Positions 17,643-25,511 of a stretch of 47,995 bases of DNA are shown one piece after another. Origin of the DNA: Bifidobacterium amazonense (GTDB lineage Bacteria > Actinomycetota > Actinomycetes > Actinomycetales > Bifidobacteriaceae); the NCBI RefSeq assembly GCF_018555435.2, contig NZ_JAFEJT020000021.1, positions 1 through 47,995 on the forward strand. The letters run 5' to 3'. Numbering within the stretch: the first letter of the stretch is position 1; each line of letters opens with the position of its first letter. Both the position numbers and the translations under genes were made by a program. Under the pieces are notes generated by a model that had not been told where the DNA came from, ran no database searches, and saw only the letters and a program-made list of their open reading frames with translations.

Positions 17643-18036
17643 CACTCCCCTGCCTTCCCGTCCGATCATCGTCCGCCGGCGATCGTGTTCCGCCGACGAT
17701 TATGTGCGTCTGCAGCACGCCGCGCAAGTAGCGGACGGCAAGCGACGCATACGATAAATGCCGCCTCCGATCCCTGCCTGGAAACGACCGAGAGGAACCG
17801 AAGACGGCATTCAGCGTACGCGGCCCGCAATGCGGCGGCCATCAGCCGCGGGAATGATGATGCGCGATCGTGCCACAGCACGACAGTGCAGGTTTACGAC
17901 ATGATAGTGCGGGTTTCCCGCCGATCATCGCCAGAACTTTGCATCATCCTTTCGATGAGAGTCAGCCTGCACAATATGGTCGAGGCTCAGAAGCCCAACT
18001 TCCAACGGGCAACAGGCCAGAACGGACCGGCCGGCG
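17643..18036. other. Gene-free intergenic stretch
   Basis: No convincing gene is seen in these 394 bases. Two imperfect direct repeats, GACAGTGCAGGTTT (17882-17895) and GATAGTGCGGGTTT (17903-17916), are 21 bp apart and could be regulatory half-sites. A small hairpin, GCGGG with CCCGC, overlaps the second copy. Confidence 0.4.
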
Positions 18037-18426
18037 TCACAGCACGGCGATGGCGTCGATCTCGACAAGCGCGCCCTTCGGGATGTCGTTGCCGCCGAAC
18101 GCGCAGCGGGCCGGCTTGACGGAGCCGATGAACACCTCGGCGTAGCGGGCGTCGACCTCCTTGAAGTCCTCGACGTTCTTGAGGTAGATCGTGGCGCGGC
18201 ACACGTGCTCGATGCCGGTGCCGGCCGCGTCGAGAATGCACTTGATGTTCTTGAGGGCCTGCGCGGCCTGCTCGCCCGCGGTCGGGCCGGCCAGCTCGCC
18301 GGTGGCCGGGTCGATGCCCAGCTGGCCGGAAACGAACACGAACCCGTTGGCCTTGACCGCCTGGCTGTACGCGCCCAGCGCCGCCGGCGCCTCGGAGGTG
18401 GCCACCGCTTCCATCTTCTCGCTCAT
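18037..18426 (-). CDS. ridA: RidA family reactive-intermediate deaminase
   Basis: The 129-residue protein starts at the ATG at 18426 (MSEKMEA) with AGGAG 8 nt upstream. It has the YjgF/YER057c/UK114 signature: 'AAGTGIEHVCRATIYLKN', the catalytic-site arginine in 'CRATIYL', and 'GALVEIDAIAVL' at the C-terminus. RidA proteins are cytosolic trimers that hydrolyse reactive enamine/imine intermediates made by PLP enzymes such as threonine dehydratase. It appears monocistronic. A 17-bp palindrome lies just upstream of the RBS and may be an operator. Confidence 0.94.
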   Translation of the reverse strand: MSEKMEAVATSEAPAALGAYSQAVKANGFVFVSGQLGIDPATGELAGPTAGEQAAQALKNIKCILDAAGTGIEHVCRATIYLKNVEDFKEVDARYAEVFIGSVKPARCAFGGNDIPKGALVEIDAIAVL

Positions 18427-18448
18427 GATGCTGCTCCTTTGACAAATC

Positions 18449-18465
18449 ATATACAAGTCGTATAT
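18449..18465. promoter_or_regulatory. Palindrome upstream of ridA (ATATAC-5-GTATAT)
   Basis: ATATACAAGTCGTATAT at 18449-18465 is an inverted repeat with two perfect 6-bp arms and a 5-nt spacer, in otherwise GC-rich DNA. It sits 24-40 nt upstream of the ridA ATG, where a GntR- or TetR-type operator overlapping the promoter would be expected. No regulator gene is adjacent. Confidence 0.45.
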
Positions 18466-18715
18466 TCGCCGTTCGCATCGGTCGCCGCCGCTCGCGGCCG
18501 CGCCGATCCCACGCGAAGCCCGCGCTTGGCTTCAATATAGTCCCCTCGCACCGGCTCCCGACAACCGGTGTCCGCATGCGGGAACAGGCACTATAACCAC
18601 GGGGCAAAGCTTCCTGTCGTCCGACTGTTGCCGACGGAGAATCGTCTCTTCGCGTTTCTGACACATATGGGTCACATATGGGTCTAGTCAGTGTCCACAA
18701 GGTGCCGGGCGACAA

Positions 18716-18980
18716 CGAATGTGGGGAAACCGGCAGCATGAACGGACCCCGACAGGACGGCGGATGCCGGTCGTTTCCGAAAGTGGGGAAACAGGCAGCA
18801 CCAGTACCGCTCGTGACGAGCGTTCATGCTGCCGATATCCCCACATTCGACATAACGATCCGAATGTGGGGAAACCGGCAGCTTATACGAGACCGGAAAC
18901 CGGCGTGTCGCGTCGCTTCTTCCCCACTTTCGGATATGGGCGCACGCAAACGTTCCGATTTCCCCACATTCGAACGATCA
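18716..18980. repeat. Cluster of six inverted/direct copies of a CGAAnGTGGGGA repeat
   Basis: The core CGAA(T/A)GTGGGGA occurs six times. Forward copies start near 18716, 18778 and 18861 and continue as AAC(C/A)GGCAGC. Reverse-complement copies end near 18849, 18933 and 18976. Opposed copies can pair: 18783-18799 with about 18828-18845, enclosing a smaller GCTCG/CGAGC hairpin, and 18860-18873 with about 18919-18933. There is no protein-coding gene in the 678-bp gap between ridA and tRNA-Arg. The arrangement looks like REP/BIME-type palindromic units or a structured RNA; function is unknown. Confidence 0.7.
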
Positions 18981-19065
18981 CCACCGGTCTCCACCACCGG
19001 TTCCCGTCGTGTTGAGTCCGAACGGATAGGTCCGAGCGGATAGGCTGAAGAAACCGCCTGAGATG

Positions 19066-19101
19066 AAAAACAGCCCGCTTCCTCAAACGGGGAAACGGGC
19101 T
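19066..19101 (-). terminator. tRNA-Arg terminator
   Basis: Bases 19072-19082 pair with 19091-19101 (11 bp with one G-U) and on the minus strand a run of five T follows at 19070-19066. It lies 3 nt past the tRNA-Arg CCA end. Confidence 0.85.
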
Positions 19102-19104
19102 TGA

Positions 19105-19180
19105 TGGTGGGCCCAAAGGGGATCGAACCCTCGACCTTCTGTTCCGGAGACAGACGCTCTATCCACTGAGCTACGGACCC
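19105..19180 (-). tRNA. tRNA-Arg (anticodon CCG)
   Basis: A 76-nt cloverleaf on the minus strand. The acceptor stem begins GGGTCCG and ends TGGGCCC-A, with a U-G wobble. The anticodon loop is CTCCGGA, giving CCG, which reads the CGG arginine codon. The T-arm contains GGTTCGATCCC. The 3' CCA is encoded. A terminator follows directly. Confidence 0.96.
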
Positions 19181-19255
19181 AAGCACGCCACTACTTTACA
19201 CGCCGCCTTGACCGAATGCACGCGCACCACGCCGAAACATGCCTACACTGGTTTC

Positions 19256-19882
19256 ATGGACGAGAATATGAACGATTTCGAGTACGAACGGCGGTTCTTC
19301 TGCCGTTCGCTGCCGCCGGAGGCCGATGACGGCGACGCCCCTGCGCTGATCGTGCAGAGCTACTACGTTCATGACGACAACTACGCGCTGCGCGTGCGGC
19401 TGACGACCCGCGCCGTGCGTGTGACGATGACGCCCGATCTCGACCCGCTCGCCGTACTCGACCTGTACCGCGACGATTTCCGCGAAGCGTACGTGACGGT
19501 CAAGGGACCGTCCGTGGGCGGCACGCGTTACGAGGCCGAACGCGAGATCGACTCGCGCATCGCGGCCGAGCTCATCAAGCGCGGCGGGGCGCCGATCATC
19601 AAGAACCGCTATTCGGTGTGGCTGGGCGAGGACGGCTGGAGCATCGACGTGTTCGGCGGGCCGAACGCGCCGCTCGTGGTCGCCTCGGCGCAGCGGTCCA
19701 CGCCGGTGACGAACCTCGTCATTCCGAAGTTCTGCGTGACCGAGATCACCGACCAGCCGCGCTTCAGCAACGATGGTCTCGCCGCCCGCCCGTTCGGCGG
19801 CTGGCAGGCCGACTTCGAGCGCGAACTCGCCGAGGAGGGCCCGCAATTCCAGCAGTTATTCGGCCGCAACCGCATGGCGTGA
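19256..19882 (+). CDS. CYTH domain protein
   Basis: The protein has 208 residues from the ATG at 19256 (MDENMND). A -10-like TACACT at 19244-19249 ends 6 nt before the ATG and no RBS is present, so the mRNA is probably leaderless. 'FEYERRFFC' near residue 8 is the CYTH ExExK-type motif, with Arg in place of the lysine. Later charged strands, 'ALRVRLT', 'AYVTVKGP' and 'YEAEREID', fit the triphosphate-binding tunnel. CYTH enzymes include inorganic triphosphatases, thiamine triphosphatases and class IV adenylate cyclases; actinobacterial stand-alone members are most often triphosphatases. The substrate cannot be assigned. It converges on the next gene with only 16 nt between the stops. Confidence 0.85.
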   Translation: MDENMNDFEYERRFFCRSLPPEADDGDAPALIVQSYYVHDDNYALRVRLTTRAVRVTMTPDLDPLAVLDLYRDDFREAYVTVKGPSVGGTRYEAEREIDSRIAAELIKRGGAPIIKNRYSVWLGEDGWSIDVFGGPNAPLVVASAQRSTPVTNLVIPKFCVTEITDQPRFSNDGLAARPFGGWQADFERELAEEGPQFQQLFGRNRMA

Positions 19883-19898
19883 CACGGGAGCGTCGAGC

Positions 19899-20870
19899 TC
19901 AGTACATGAGCGTGGCCAGGCGGCGACGGGCGCGCTTGAGCCGCTCGTCGGCCGGATCGGGGATCAGGAAGTACTCGAGCAGACGCTTGCGCACCGGCTC
20001 GAGCTCGTCCGTGTGGCCGGCCGCCAGATAGTCGAGCAGACGGTCGAACGCGTCGGCGATCTGCCCGCCGATCATGTCCACGTCGGCCACGGCCAGCTGC
20101 GCGTCGACGTCGTCGGGATGCGCGGCCGCGGCGGCACGCACCTCGCGCACGTCGGCATTCGCGGAACGGGCGAGCAGCAGCGCCTTGGCGCGTTCGCGTG
20201 CGGCGACCTTGTCGTTCGGATCGGATTCGAGCACCTTCTCGTACGCGACGGCCGCACCGGCGTAGTCGCCGGCCTGCGCGAGCTGGTGCGCCTCGGCATG
20301 CTCCGGCGGGATCTGCTCGGCGGGCGCCGCACCCGAACCGGCACCCGCGGCACCGTCGGCGGACGGATCGCCGGAATACGGCGCGGTGCCGGTCACGCCG
20401 GCCTGCTGCGCGGCCTGGATGAGCTTCGGCAGTACCTGATCGGTGATCTGCTTGAGCTCCTCGTCGGACGGCAGTCCTTCAAGGATCGGCATCGGACGGC
20501 CGCCGATCAGCGCGAACAGCGCCGGCGCGCCCTGCACCTGGAACGCCTGCGCGATGGACGGGCTGGACGCGATATCGATACGGCTCAGCTGGATCTGGCC
20601 GTTGAGCTTGTTGACCGCGTCGCCGAGCGCGCGGGCCATGGGGAACAGGCGGTCGTCGGTGGGCACCCACAGCAGCAGCAGGATCGGGAACGTGGCCGAG
20701 GTCTGCACCATCGCCTGGAACGTGTTCTCGGTGGTGTCGATCACGTAGCCGCCGGCCGCGGGCGCGCCGCCCGCCTGCCCCGGCTCGGCCTTCACCTGAT
20801 GCTTCAGCGCCTCCAGGTCCACGGCCCCCGCGAGGGACACACCGGGATGGAACTCCTGCTGATCTGCCAT
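19899..20870 (-). CDS. Thioredoxin-fold/TPR co-chaperone-like protein (YbbN/CnoX type)
   Basis: The 323-residue protein starts at the ATG at 20870 with GGAGG 5 nt upstream. Residues about 45-160 are a thioredoxin fold: 'FPILLLLWVPTDDRL' sits where the active-site CxxC would be, followed by 'RIDIASSPSIAQAFQVQGAP' with the cis-Pro region. The redox cysteines are absent. A Gly/Ala-rich linker follows, then from about residue 200 TPR-like helices as in YbbN/CnoX ('AHQLAQAGDYAGAAVAYEKV'). CnoX proteins hold unfolding clients for GroEL or DnaK; that role is inferred. It overlaps nothing and is transcribed away from the lipoprotein terminator. Confidence 0.87.
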   Translation of the reverse strand: MADQQEFHPGVSLAGAVDLEALKHQVKAEPGQAGGAPAAGGYVIDTTENTFQAMVQTSATFPILLLLWVPTDDRLFPMARALGDAVNKLNGQIQLSRIDIASSPSIAQAFQVQGAPALFALIGGRPMPILEGLPSDEELKQITDQVLPKLIQAAQQAGVTGTAPYSGDPSADGAAGAGSGAAPAEQIPPEHAEAHQLAQAGDYAGAAVAYEKVLESDPNDKVAARERAKALLLARSANADVREVRAAAAAHPDDVDAQLAVADVDMIGGQIADAFDRLLDYLAAGHTDELEPVRKRLLEYFLIPDPADERLKRARRRLATLMY

Positions 20871-20890
20871 ATCTACCTCCATGATTCAAC

Positions 20891-20928
20891 GAAAAACGGC
20901 ACTGGAACTCACTATAGTTCCAGTGCCG
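20891..20928 (-). terminator. Terminator of the lipoprotein operon
   Basis: Bases 20897-20909 pair perfectly with 20916-20928 (13 bp, loop of 6). On the minus strand the stem is followed by five T at 20896-20892, giving a classic Rho-independent terminator after the lipoprotein gene that ends at 20991. Confidence 0.9.
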
Positions 20929-20990
20929 TCTTCCACGCATGCCGCCCTGCCGATTCAGCCCGGCGACGCAAAGACCGATGCAAAGACCGC

Positions 20991-21995
20991 CTACTGCGCC
21001 TCGACCTTGACGACCTCACGGTCCGCGCCCACCGCGGTGACCTGCTTGCCCGAGTTCGCCTCCGGCACGTACATGGCCACCACGAACACGTAGGTCGCCT
21101 TGAGCGTGCTGGTGGCCTTGGCGTTGCCGAATAGCGCGTTCTCCTGGTCGTTCGCGGGCAGCGATTCACGTCCCTCGCCGGCCTGGCGCGTCCATTCGAG
21201 GTTGATCTGCGCGACCACCAGGTCGCCGCCGTCGGATGATCGCATCACCTGGATCGCGCCGGGTTCGGCGGTGAAGGTCTGCTGCTGGGTGCCCTTGTTG
21301 CTGGAGATGCCCTGCTGCACCTGTTCGGTGGTGCTGGCGAGCGTCTGGCGCAGTTCGTCGTCGGCGAAGCTGGAGGCGAACTGGCTGGAGTCGCCGTTGG
21401 TGAGCACGTCGGCGTAGCGTTCGACGGCCTGTTCGGGCGTCATGATGAGCCCGGCGTCCTTCGCGGTGCCCATTTTCGCGCCGATGTCCGGCACGGCGAA
21501 GCTTGGCAGCTTGGTGCCTTGGAACAGTCGCGCCACGCCCCACAGCTTGTAGTTCTGGCGGGCCGAGTCCTGCGTGAGGACGAGCAGTCGCTTGGACTGC
21601 TGGTCGTCGGTGGTGGTGGTGATGCTGTACACGGTGCGCGGCCAGCCTGAATCGGTGGGGATGACGGTCTGCACGATGTCGTTCGGGATCGTCGCGTAGC
21701 GCGAGATCGAGCCGGTTTTCTTCGCGATCGCGATGCGCGCGCTGTGGATGGCCAGCTGCGGGCCGGTCATGCGTGCGGACAGTCCGCTCGCGTCCTTCGC
21801 GTCGTTGGCGTCGCCCAGCGCGATGAGGATCTGCTCGCGGATGTGCTTCTCCTGCGCCTCGCTCAGGTCCGGTGTGGCCTTGGACGACGTGTCCGCGGCC
21901 GTCGGCTGCGGCACCTGCCCTTCGCATGCGGCGAGCGAGACGGTGAGCATGAGGGCGAGCACGGCCGTCACGGCGTTCCTGATTCGCTTCGTCAC
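20991..21995 (-). CDS. Lipoprotein of unknown function (DUF8094-like)
   Basis: The 334-residue protein starts at a GTG at 21995 that overlaps the upstream stop (GTGA) with AAGGAGG 7 nt before it. Residues 1-24 are a lipoprotein signal peptide with lipobox 'LAAC'; the cysteine would be lipidated and the protein held on the outer face of the membrane. The rest is a secreted alpha/beta protein with no motif I can assign to an enzyme. The name DUF8094 rests on recall of similar bifidobacterial proteins. It is translationally coupled to the bitopic membrane protein upstream, so the two probably act together at the cell envelope. Confidence 0.78.
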   Translation of the reverse strand: MTKRIRNAVTAVLALMLTVSLAACEGQVPQPTAADTSSKATPDLSEAQEKHIREQILIALGDANDAKDASGLSARMTGPQLAIHSARIAIAKKTGSISRYATIPNDIVQTVIPTDSGWPRTVYSITTTTDDQQSKRLLVLTQDSARQNYKLWGVARLFQGTKLPSFAVPDIGAKMGTAKDAGLIMTPEQAVERYADVLTNGDSSQFASSFADDELRQTLASTTEQVQQGISSNKGTQQQTFTAEPGAIQVMRSSDGGDLVVAQINLEWTRQAGEGRESLPANDQENALFGNAKATSTLKATYVFVVAMYVPEANSGKQVTAVGADREVVKVEAQ

Positions 21996-23455
21996 TGCCG
22001 TTCCTCCTTCTCGCCGTCGGCGTCCGACCCGGTGGTTTCCTGCGCAAGTCTGGCGAAGTACGCCTGCAATTCCTCGCTGCTGATCACGGACGTGACCTCG
22101 TTGTTGGCCTCGTCGGCGGCATGCCCGGATCCGGACGCGCGGTGACGTCTTCTGCGCGGCAGCGACGGCTGCACGACCGGCGGCTCCTCGTTCGTCGACT
22201 GTGCGACGCGTGCGTGCGCGCCCCGCGGTTCGGCGACCGGCTCGTCGGTCGTATCGGTAACAGGACCGGCAACCGGCCCGGAGGATGGTTCACGGTCCGG
22301 CTCAGCGGCCGCCGTAACGGTCGTGTCCGCAGCCGGTTCGTCGGCCGCCGTACGGTCGTCGGTCGCGACGTCCACGTCGAATCGTAGCGCCGACGCCGGC
22401 TGCGCGGCCGGCGCGAACCGGTCGTGCGACGATCCGCCGTCCGCACGCGCGACGTCCGGAACCTGCACGTCCGACTGTTCCGCACGTTCGGCCTGTTCGT
22501 TGCGCGCGGCCTGATCGGCGACCAGATTGCGCGACGACGGGTCGATGATCGTCGGCTGCGCGACGTCGTCATGCGAGCCACCGGACGTCACGATCGCGGT
22601 CTCGTCCATATCCGAACGCGACCGTCCGCCGGCGTGACGGCGACGGCTGCCCCGCGGACGACGCGACGGCATGACCCGCGCGAGGCTGCCGGAAATGGCC
22701 TGCGCGACGGTCACCTCCTCCTGCACCAGCCTGCTTTCGATCACCCGCTTGCGGCGCTTGTGCGGCGGCATCGCGAACAGCGAGGCGGTGAGCACGGCCA
22801 TCAGCGCGAGCAGACCGCCGGCGAAATAGAACGGCATGGCGAAGTCTGGCAGCGTCTCGCGCACCCAGTGCAGCGAGACCGTGGCCTGCCCCGATTCGCC
22901 CAGGTCGACGAGCGCGATGCTGTCGGACGTGTCGCTGACCGTCGTCTTCAGCGTCGCCTTGCCGCTGCCGCACACGACGTGCGTCCACATGTCGGAGTCG
23001 CGGAACGCCACGTCCTGCGACTGGTCGTCGGCCGAGGCGCTCTGCTTGGCACTGGACACCTCCGTGGACAGCGTGGTCCAGTCGGACAGTCCGGTCACGC
23101 GCGCGTACGATTCGCCGTTGATCCAGCCGTTGACGTCCTTGCTGGAGCCGAGCGCGACGCACACGTCGCTGCCGCCGGACGTGGTGACGGTAAGCGTGGA
23201 TGCGTCGTCGACCAACGGCAGCACGCCGGGATCGGTGGCGATATAGCGCACGCCGTTCACCGTGCCGGTCGCGGTGATCTCGCTGCTGGGCTTCCAGACC
23301 GTCGCGTTGAACAGTCCCAACACGATGCAGGTCACTGCCAGCAGGCCGAAAATCGGGGTCACGAGGCCGCGCATGATCCACGCGCGGCGGGAGGGGGACA
23401 TCCCCTCATCGTCGTTCGCATGTTCTTGTCGAGATTCTTGTTCGTTCGCAGTCAT
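21992..23455 (-). CDS. Two-helix membrane protein with long cytosolic tail
   Basis: The protein has 487 residues from the ATG at 23455, with a -10-like TAGAAT at 23465-23470 only 9 nt before it, so a leaderless transcript is likely. A hydrophobic helix lies at about residues 29-50, then an extracytoplasmic domain of about 160 residues containing two cysteines ('SDVCVALGS', 'THVVCGSGK'), then a second helix ('FYFAGGLLALMAVLTASLFA'). The remaining 250 residues are a basic then acidic low-complexity tail ending in 'ISSEELQAYFARLAQE'. I do not recognise a family. Its stop overlaps the lipoprotein start. It diverges from the FKBP gene, with 90 bp between the starts. Confidence 0.75.
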   Translation of the reverse strand: MTANEQESRQEHANDDEGMSPSRRAWIMRGLVTPIFGLLAVTCIVLGLFNATVWKPSSEITATGTVNGVRYIATDPGVLPLVDDASTLTVTTSGGSDVCVALGSSKDVNGWINGESYARVTGLSDWTTLSTEVSSAKQSASADDQSQDVAFRDSDMWTHVVCGSGKATLKTTVSDTSDSIALVDLGESGQATVSLHWVRETLPDFAMPFYFAGGLLALMAVLTASLFAMPPHKRRKRVIESRLVQEEVTVAQAISGSLARVMPSRRPRGSRRRHAGGRSRSDMDETAIVTSGGSHDDVAQPTIIDPSSRNLVADQAARNEQAERAEQSDVQVPDVARADGGSSHDRFAPAAQPASALRFDVDVATDDRTAADEPAADTTVTAAAEPDREPSSGPVAGPVTDTTDEPVAEPRGAHARVAQSTNEEPPVVQPSLPRRRRHRASGSGHAADEANNEVTSVISSEELQAYFARLAQETTGSDADGEKEERQ

Positions 23456-23464
23456 ATCCACACC

Positions 23465-23538
23465 ATTCTACAATCCCGCCCGTGAAGACCTTGGGAATGC
23501 GGCCGAACGCGCGGCAGATCAAGGTTGGGCGCTAGGGT
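23465..23538. promoter_or_regulatory. Divergent leaderless promoters
   Basis: On the minus strand TAGAAT (23465-23470) precedes the membrane-protein ATG by 9 nt. On the plus strand TAGGGT (23533-23538) precedes the FKBP ATG at 23546 by 7 nt. Neither gene has a Shine-Dalgarno sequence. A -10 box 6-9 nt from the start codon is the hallmark of leaderless mRNAs in actinobacteria. No clear -35 is seen. Confidence 0.55.
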
Positions 23539-23545
23539 GGTGCCT

Positions 23546-24574
23546 ATGCGCAATACGACAACATCCAAGCATTTCCGCAACGTTCTGGCCGGCGTGTGCG
23601 CGCTGGGCCTGTGCCTGGCGTTCGGCGCGTGCGGCTCCTCCGACTCGGCGTCCAAGGACGCGTCCGGCTCCTCCTCGTCGTCCTCATCGTCCGATTCGTC
23701 CAAGGACTCGTCGTCGTCCACGTCGTCCGGCGACACGTCCTCACTCAAGGACCTCGACCAGATCACCGGCGTCACGGCCACCGGCGAGCTCGGCAAGAAG
23801 CCGACGATCAAGCTGGCGACCACGCCGATGACCGTCGCGAACAACTCGTACGCGGTGCTGCAGGAAGGCAACGGCAAGGCCGTCGAGGCCGACGACCGCG
23901 TGTGCGTGCAGGGCATCGCGATCAACGTCAAGGACGGCTCCGAACTCATGAGCACGTGGGAGAAGAACACGCCCGACTGCTCGTGGGACATGACCAGCTC
24001 GAACCTGGCCGCGGCGTACAAGGAGCTGTTCCTCAAGCAGAAGATCAACTCGACGGTCGCGTTCGGCGTGAACGATTCGAACTCGTCCGGCACGTCGTAC
24101 ATCATGGCGCTCACGATCGTCTCCACGTCGAAGGACTACACGAAGGCCACCGGCGACGAGGTCGCCGACGTGCCCTCCGATCTGCCGAAGGTGACGCGTG
24201 CCAAGGACGGCAAGCCGTCGATCGACATGAACGGGTACAAGGGCAACGGCGACAAGCTGCTCGCGCAGACGCTCATCAAGGGCTCCGGCACGAAGCTGAC
24301 CGACTCGATGACCGCGAAGGTCAAGTACACCGGCTGGCTGCTCGACGGCACGCAGTTCGACTCCTCGTGGGACAAGGACACGACGTTCGACGCGGATCTG
24401 TCCGAGAGCGGCCAGATCATCCAGGGCTGGAAGGACGGCCTGATCGGCCAGACGGTCGGCTCGCAGGTGCTGCTCGTGATCCCACCGGACCTCGGCTACG
24501 GCTCGAACGCGACCGGTTCGATCCCGGCGAACTCGACGCTCGTCTTCGTGATCGACATTCTCGCCGCATACTGA
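23546..24574 (+). CDS. FKBP-type peptidyl-prolyl isomerase, lipoprotein
   Basis: The 342-residue protein starts at the ATG at 23546, judged by the -10 box 7 nt upstream. Residues 1-29 form a lipoprotein signal peptide with lipobox 'AFGAC'. A Ser/Asp/Lys-rich linker of about 35 residues follows, suited to spanning the cell wall. The C-terminal 95 residues are a FKBP domain with 'VKYTGWLLDGTQFDSSW', 'IIQGWKDGLIGQTVGS' and 'VIPPDLGYG', keeping the usual Tyr, Phe/Trp and Asp active-site positions. The middle region resembles a degenerate second FKBP domain. It should help fold secreted proteins. A strong terminator follows. Confidence 0.93.
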   Translation: MRNTTTSKHFRNVLAGVCALGLCLAFGACGSSDSASKDASGSSSSSSSSDSSKDSSSSTSSGDTSSLKDLDQITGVTATGELGKKPTIKLATTPMTVANNSYAVLQEGNGKAVEADDRVCVQGIAINVKDGSELMSTWEKNTPDCSWDMTSSNLAAAYKELFLKQKINSTVAFGVNDSNSSGTSYIMALTIVSTSKDYTKATGDEVADVPSDLPKVTRAKDGKPSIDMNGYKGNGDKLLAQTLIKGSGTKLTDSMTAKVKYTGWLLDGTQFDSSWDKDTTFDADLSESGQIIQGWKDGLIGQTVGSQVLLVIPPDLGYGSNATGSIPANSTLVFVIDILAAY

Positions 24575-24602
24575 TCCCGCGGATTGTGCACGAGACCGCA
24601 CA

Positions 24603-24648
24603 CGAAAAAGGGGTTCCCGCTCATTGACGAGCGGGAACCCCTTTTTCG
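24603..24648. terminator. Bidirectional terminator between FKBP and nucS
   Basis: Bases 24603-24622 pair perfectly with 24629-24648, a 20-bp stem with loop ATTGAC. A-runs on the left and T-runs on the right make it functional for both the plus-strand FKBP gene and the minus-strand nucS gene that converge here. Confidence 0.93.
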
Positions 24649-24662
24649 ATCTGGATCTCATC

Positions 24663-25424
24663 CTAGAACAGGCGCAGCGAGTCGTCCTCGACGCCGCGCA
24701 TCTCGTCGTAGTCGAGGATCAGGCATTCGAATCCGCGGTCCTCGGCCAGCACGCGCGCCTGCGGCGTGATGGTCTGCGCGGCGAAGATGCCGCGCACCGG
24801 CGCCAGGAGCGGGTCGCGATTGAGCAGCTCACAGTAGCGCGTCAGCTGCTCCACGCCGTCGATGCCGCCGTGCCGCTTGATTTCGATCGCCACGTGCACG
24901 CCGTCCGCGTCGGTGGCCATGATGTCGACCGGCCCGATCGCGGTCGGGTATTCGCGCCGCACCAGCCGCGCGCCGTCGCCGATGCGCGTGATCTGCTGCG
25001 CGAGATAGCGCTGCAGATGATCCTCGACGCCGTCCTTGACCAGGCCCGGATCCTCGCCGAGATCATACGATTCGTCCGTATAGATGCGGTACAGCGAAAC
25101 CTCGAGGATGTCGCTCGACTTGTCCGCGGACACGCGCAGCAGCTTGATCGGCGTGAGTTCGGACGCGTCGCGACCGACGACCGACGTGTCCGTGGTCGTC
25201 GTATCGTCCGTCTCCGTGCCGTCGTCCGTCACGGCCGTGTCCGGCACGATCTCGCGGATCGTGCACGGAGCGGCCATCCAGTTGAGCGGCTTGTACGAGC
25301 AGAGCTCGGAGAAGATCAGCAGGCTGTTGTCGGCCTTGATCAGCAGCACGCGCTTGGCCGGCGGCAGCGAGGCGGTCAGACGGCCGGAATACTCGGCGGA
25401 ACAGTCAGCAACAATAATTCGCAC
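24663..25424 (-). CDS. nucS: Endonuclease NucS/EndoMS, mismatch-specific
   Basis: The 253-residue protein starts at a GTG at 25424 (V/M-RIIVADCSAEYSG), with a -10-like TACAGT at 25433-25438 8 nt upstream, suggesting a leaderless mRNA. The C-terminal RecB-like nuclease domain has 'GPVDIMATDADGVHVAIEIK' with the Asp and Glu-x-Lys catalytic residues, followed by 'GVEQLTRYCELL' with the conserved Gln and Tyr. NucS replaces MutS/MutL mismatch repair in many actinobacteria, cutting both strands at mismatches. A Thr/Asp-rich insertion at about residues 70-90 is unusual but lies between domains. It sits just downstream of the ATP synthase operon. Confidence 0.93.
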   Translation of the reverse strand: MRIIVADCSAEYSGRLTASLPPAKRVLLIKADNSLLIFSELCSYKPLNWMAAPCTIREIVPDTAVTDDGTETDDTTTTDTSVVGRDASELTPIKLLRVSADKSSDILEVSLYRIYTDESYDLGEDPGLVKDGVEDHLQRYLAQQITRIGDGARLVRREYPTAIGPVDIMATDADGVHVAIEIKRHGGIDGVEQLTRYCELLNRDPLLAPVRGIFAAQTITPQARVLAEDRGFECLILDYDEMRGVEDDSLRLF

Positions 25425-25449
25425 GTCGCAACACTGTACCATGCCCCGC

Positions 25450-25498
25450 GTGGCGGTTTTCTCTCGCTGACGTAGGTTCAGCGAGAGAAAACCGCCAC
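25450..25498. repeat. Perfect 21-bp inverted repeat (hairpin 1 of 2)
   Basis: Bases 25450-25470 pair perfectly with 25478-25498, loop CGTAGGT. It begins GTGGCGG and has no clear poly-T tract, so it is not a standard terminator. It stands next to a second, similar hairpin. Confidence 0.85.
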
Positions 25499-25511
25499 TA
25501 CAAACCCGACG

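Noticed and set aside
17666..17881. A 71-codon minus-strand ORF between the GDPD gene and ridA
   Set aside because: It lacks an RBS and any recognisable motif, has an Arg/Ala-rich shadow composition, and overlaps the GDPD upstream region.
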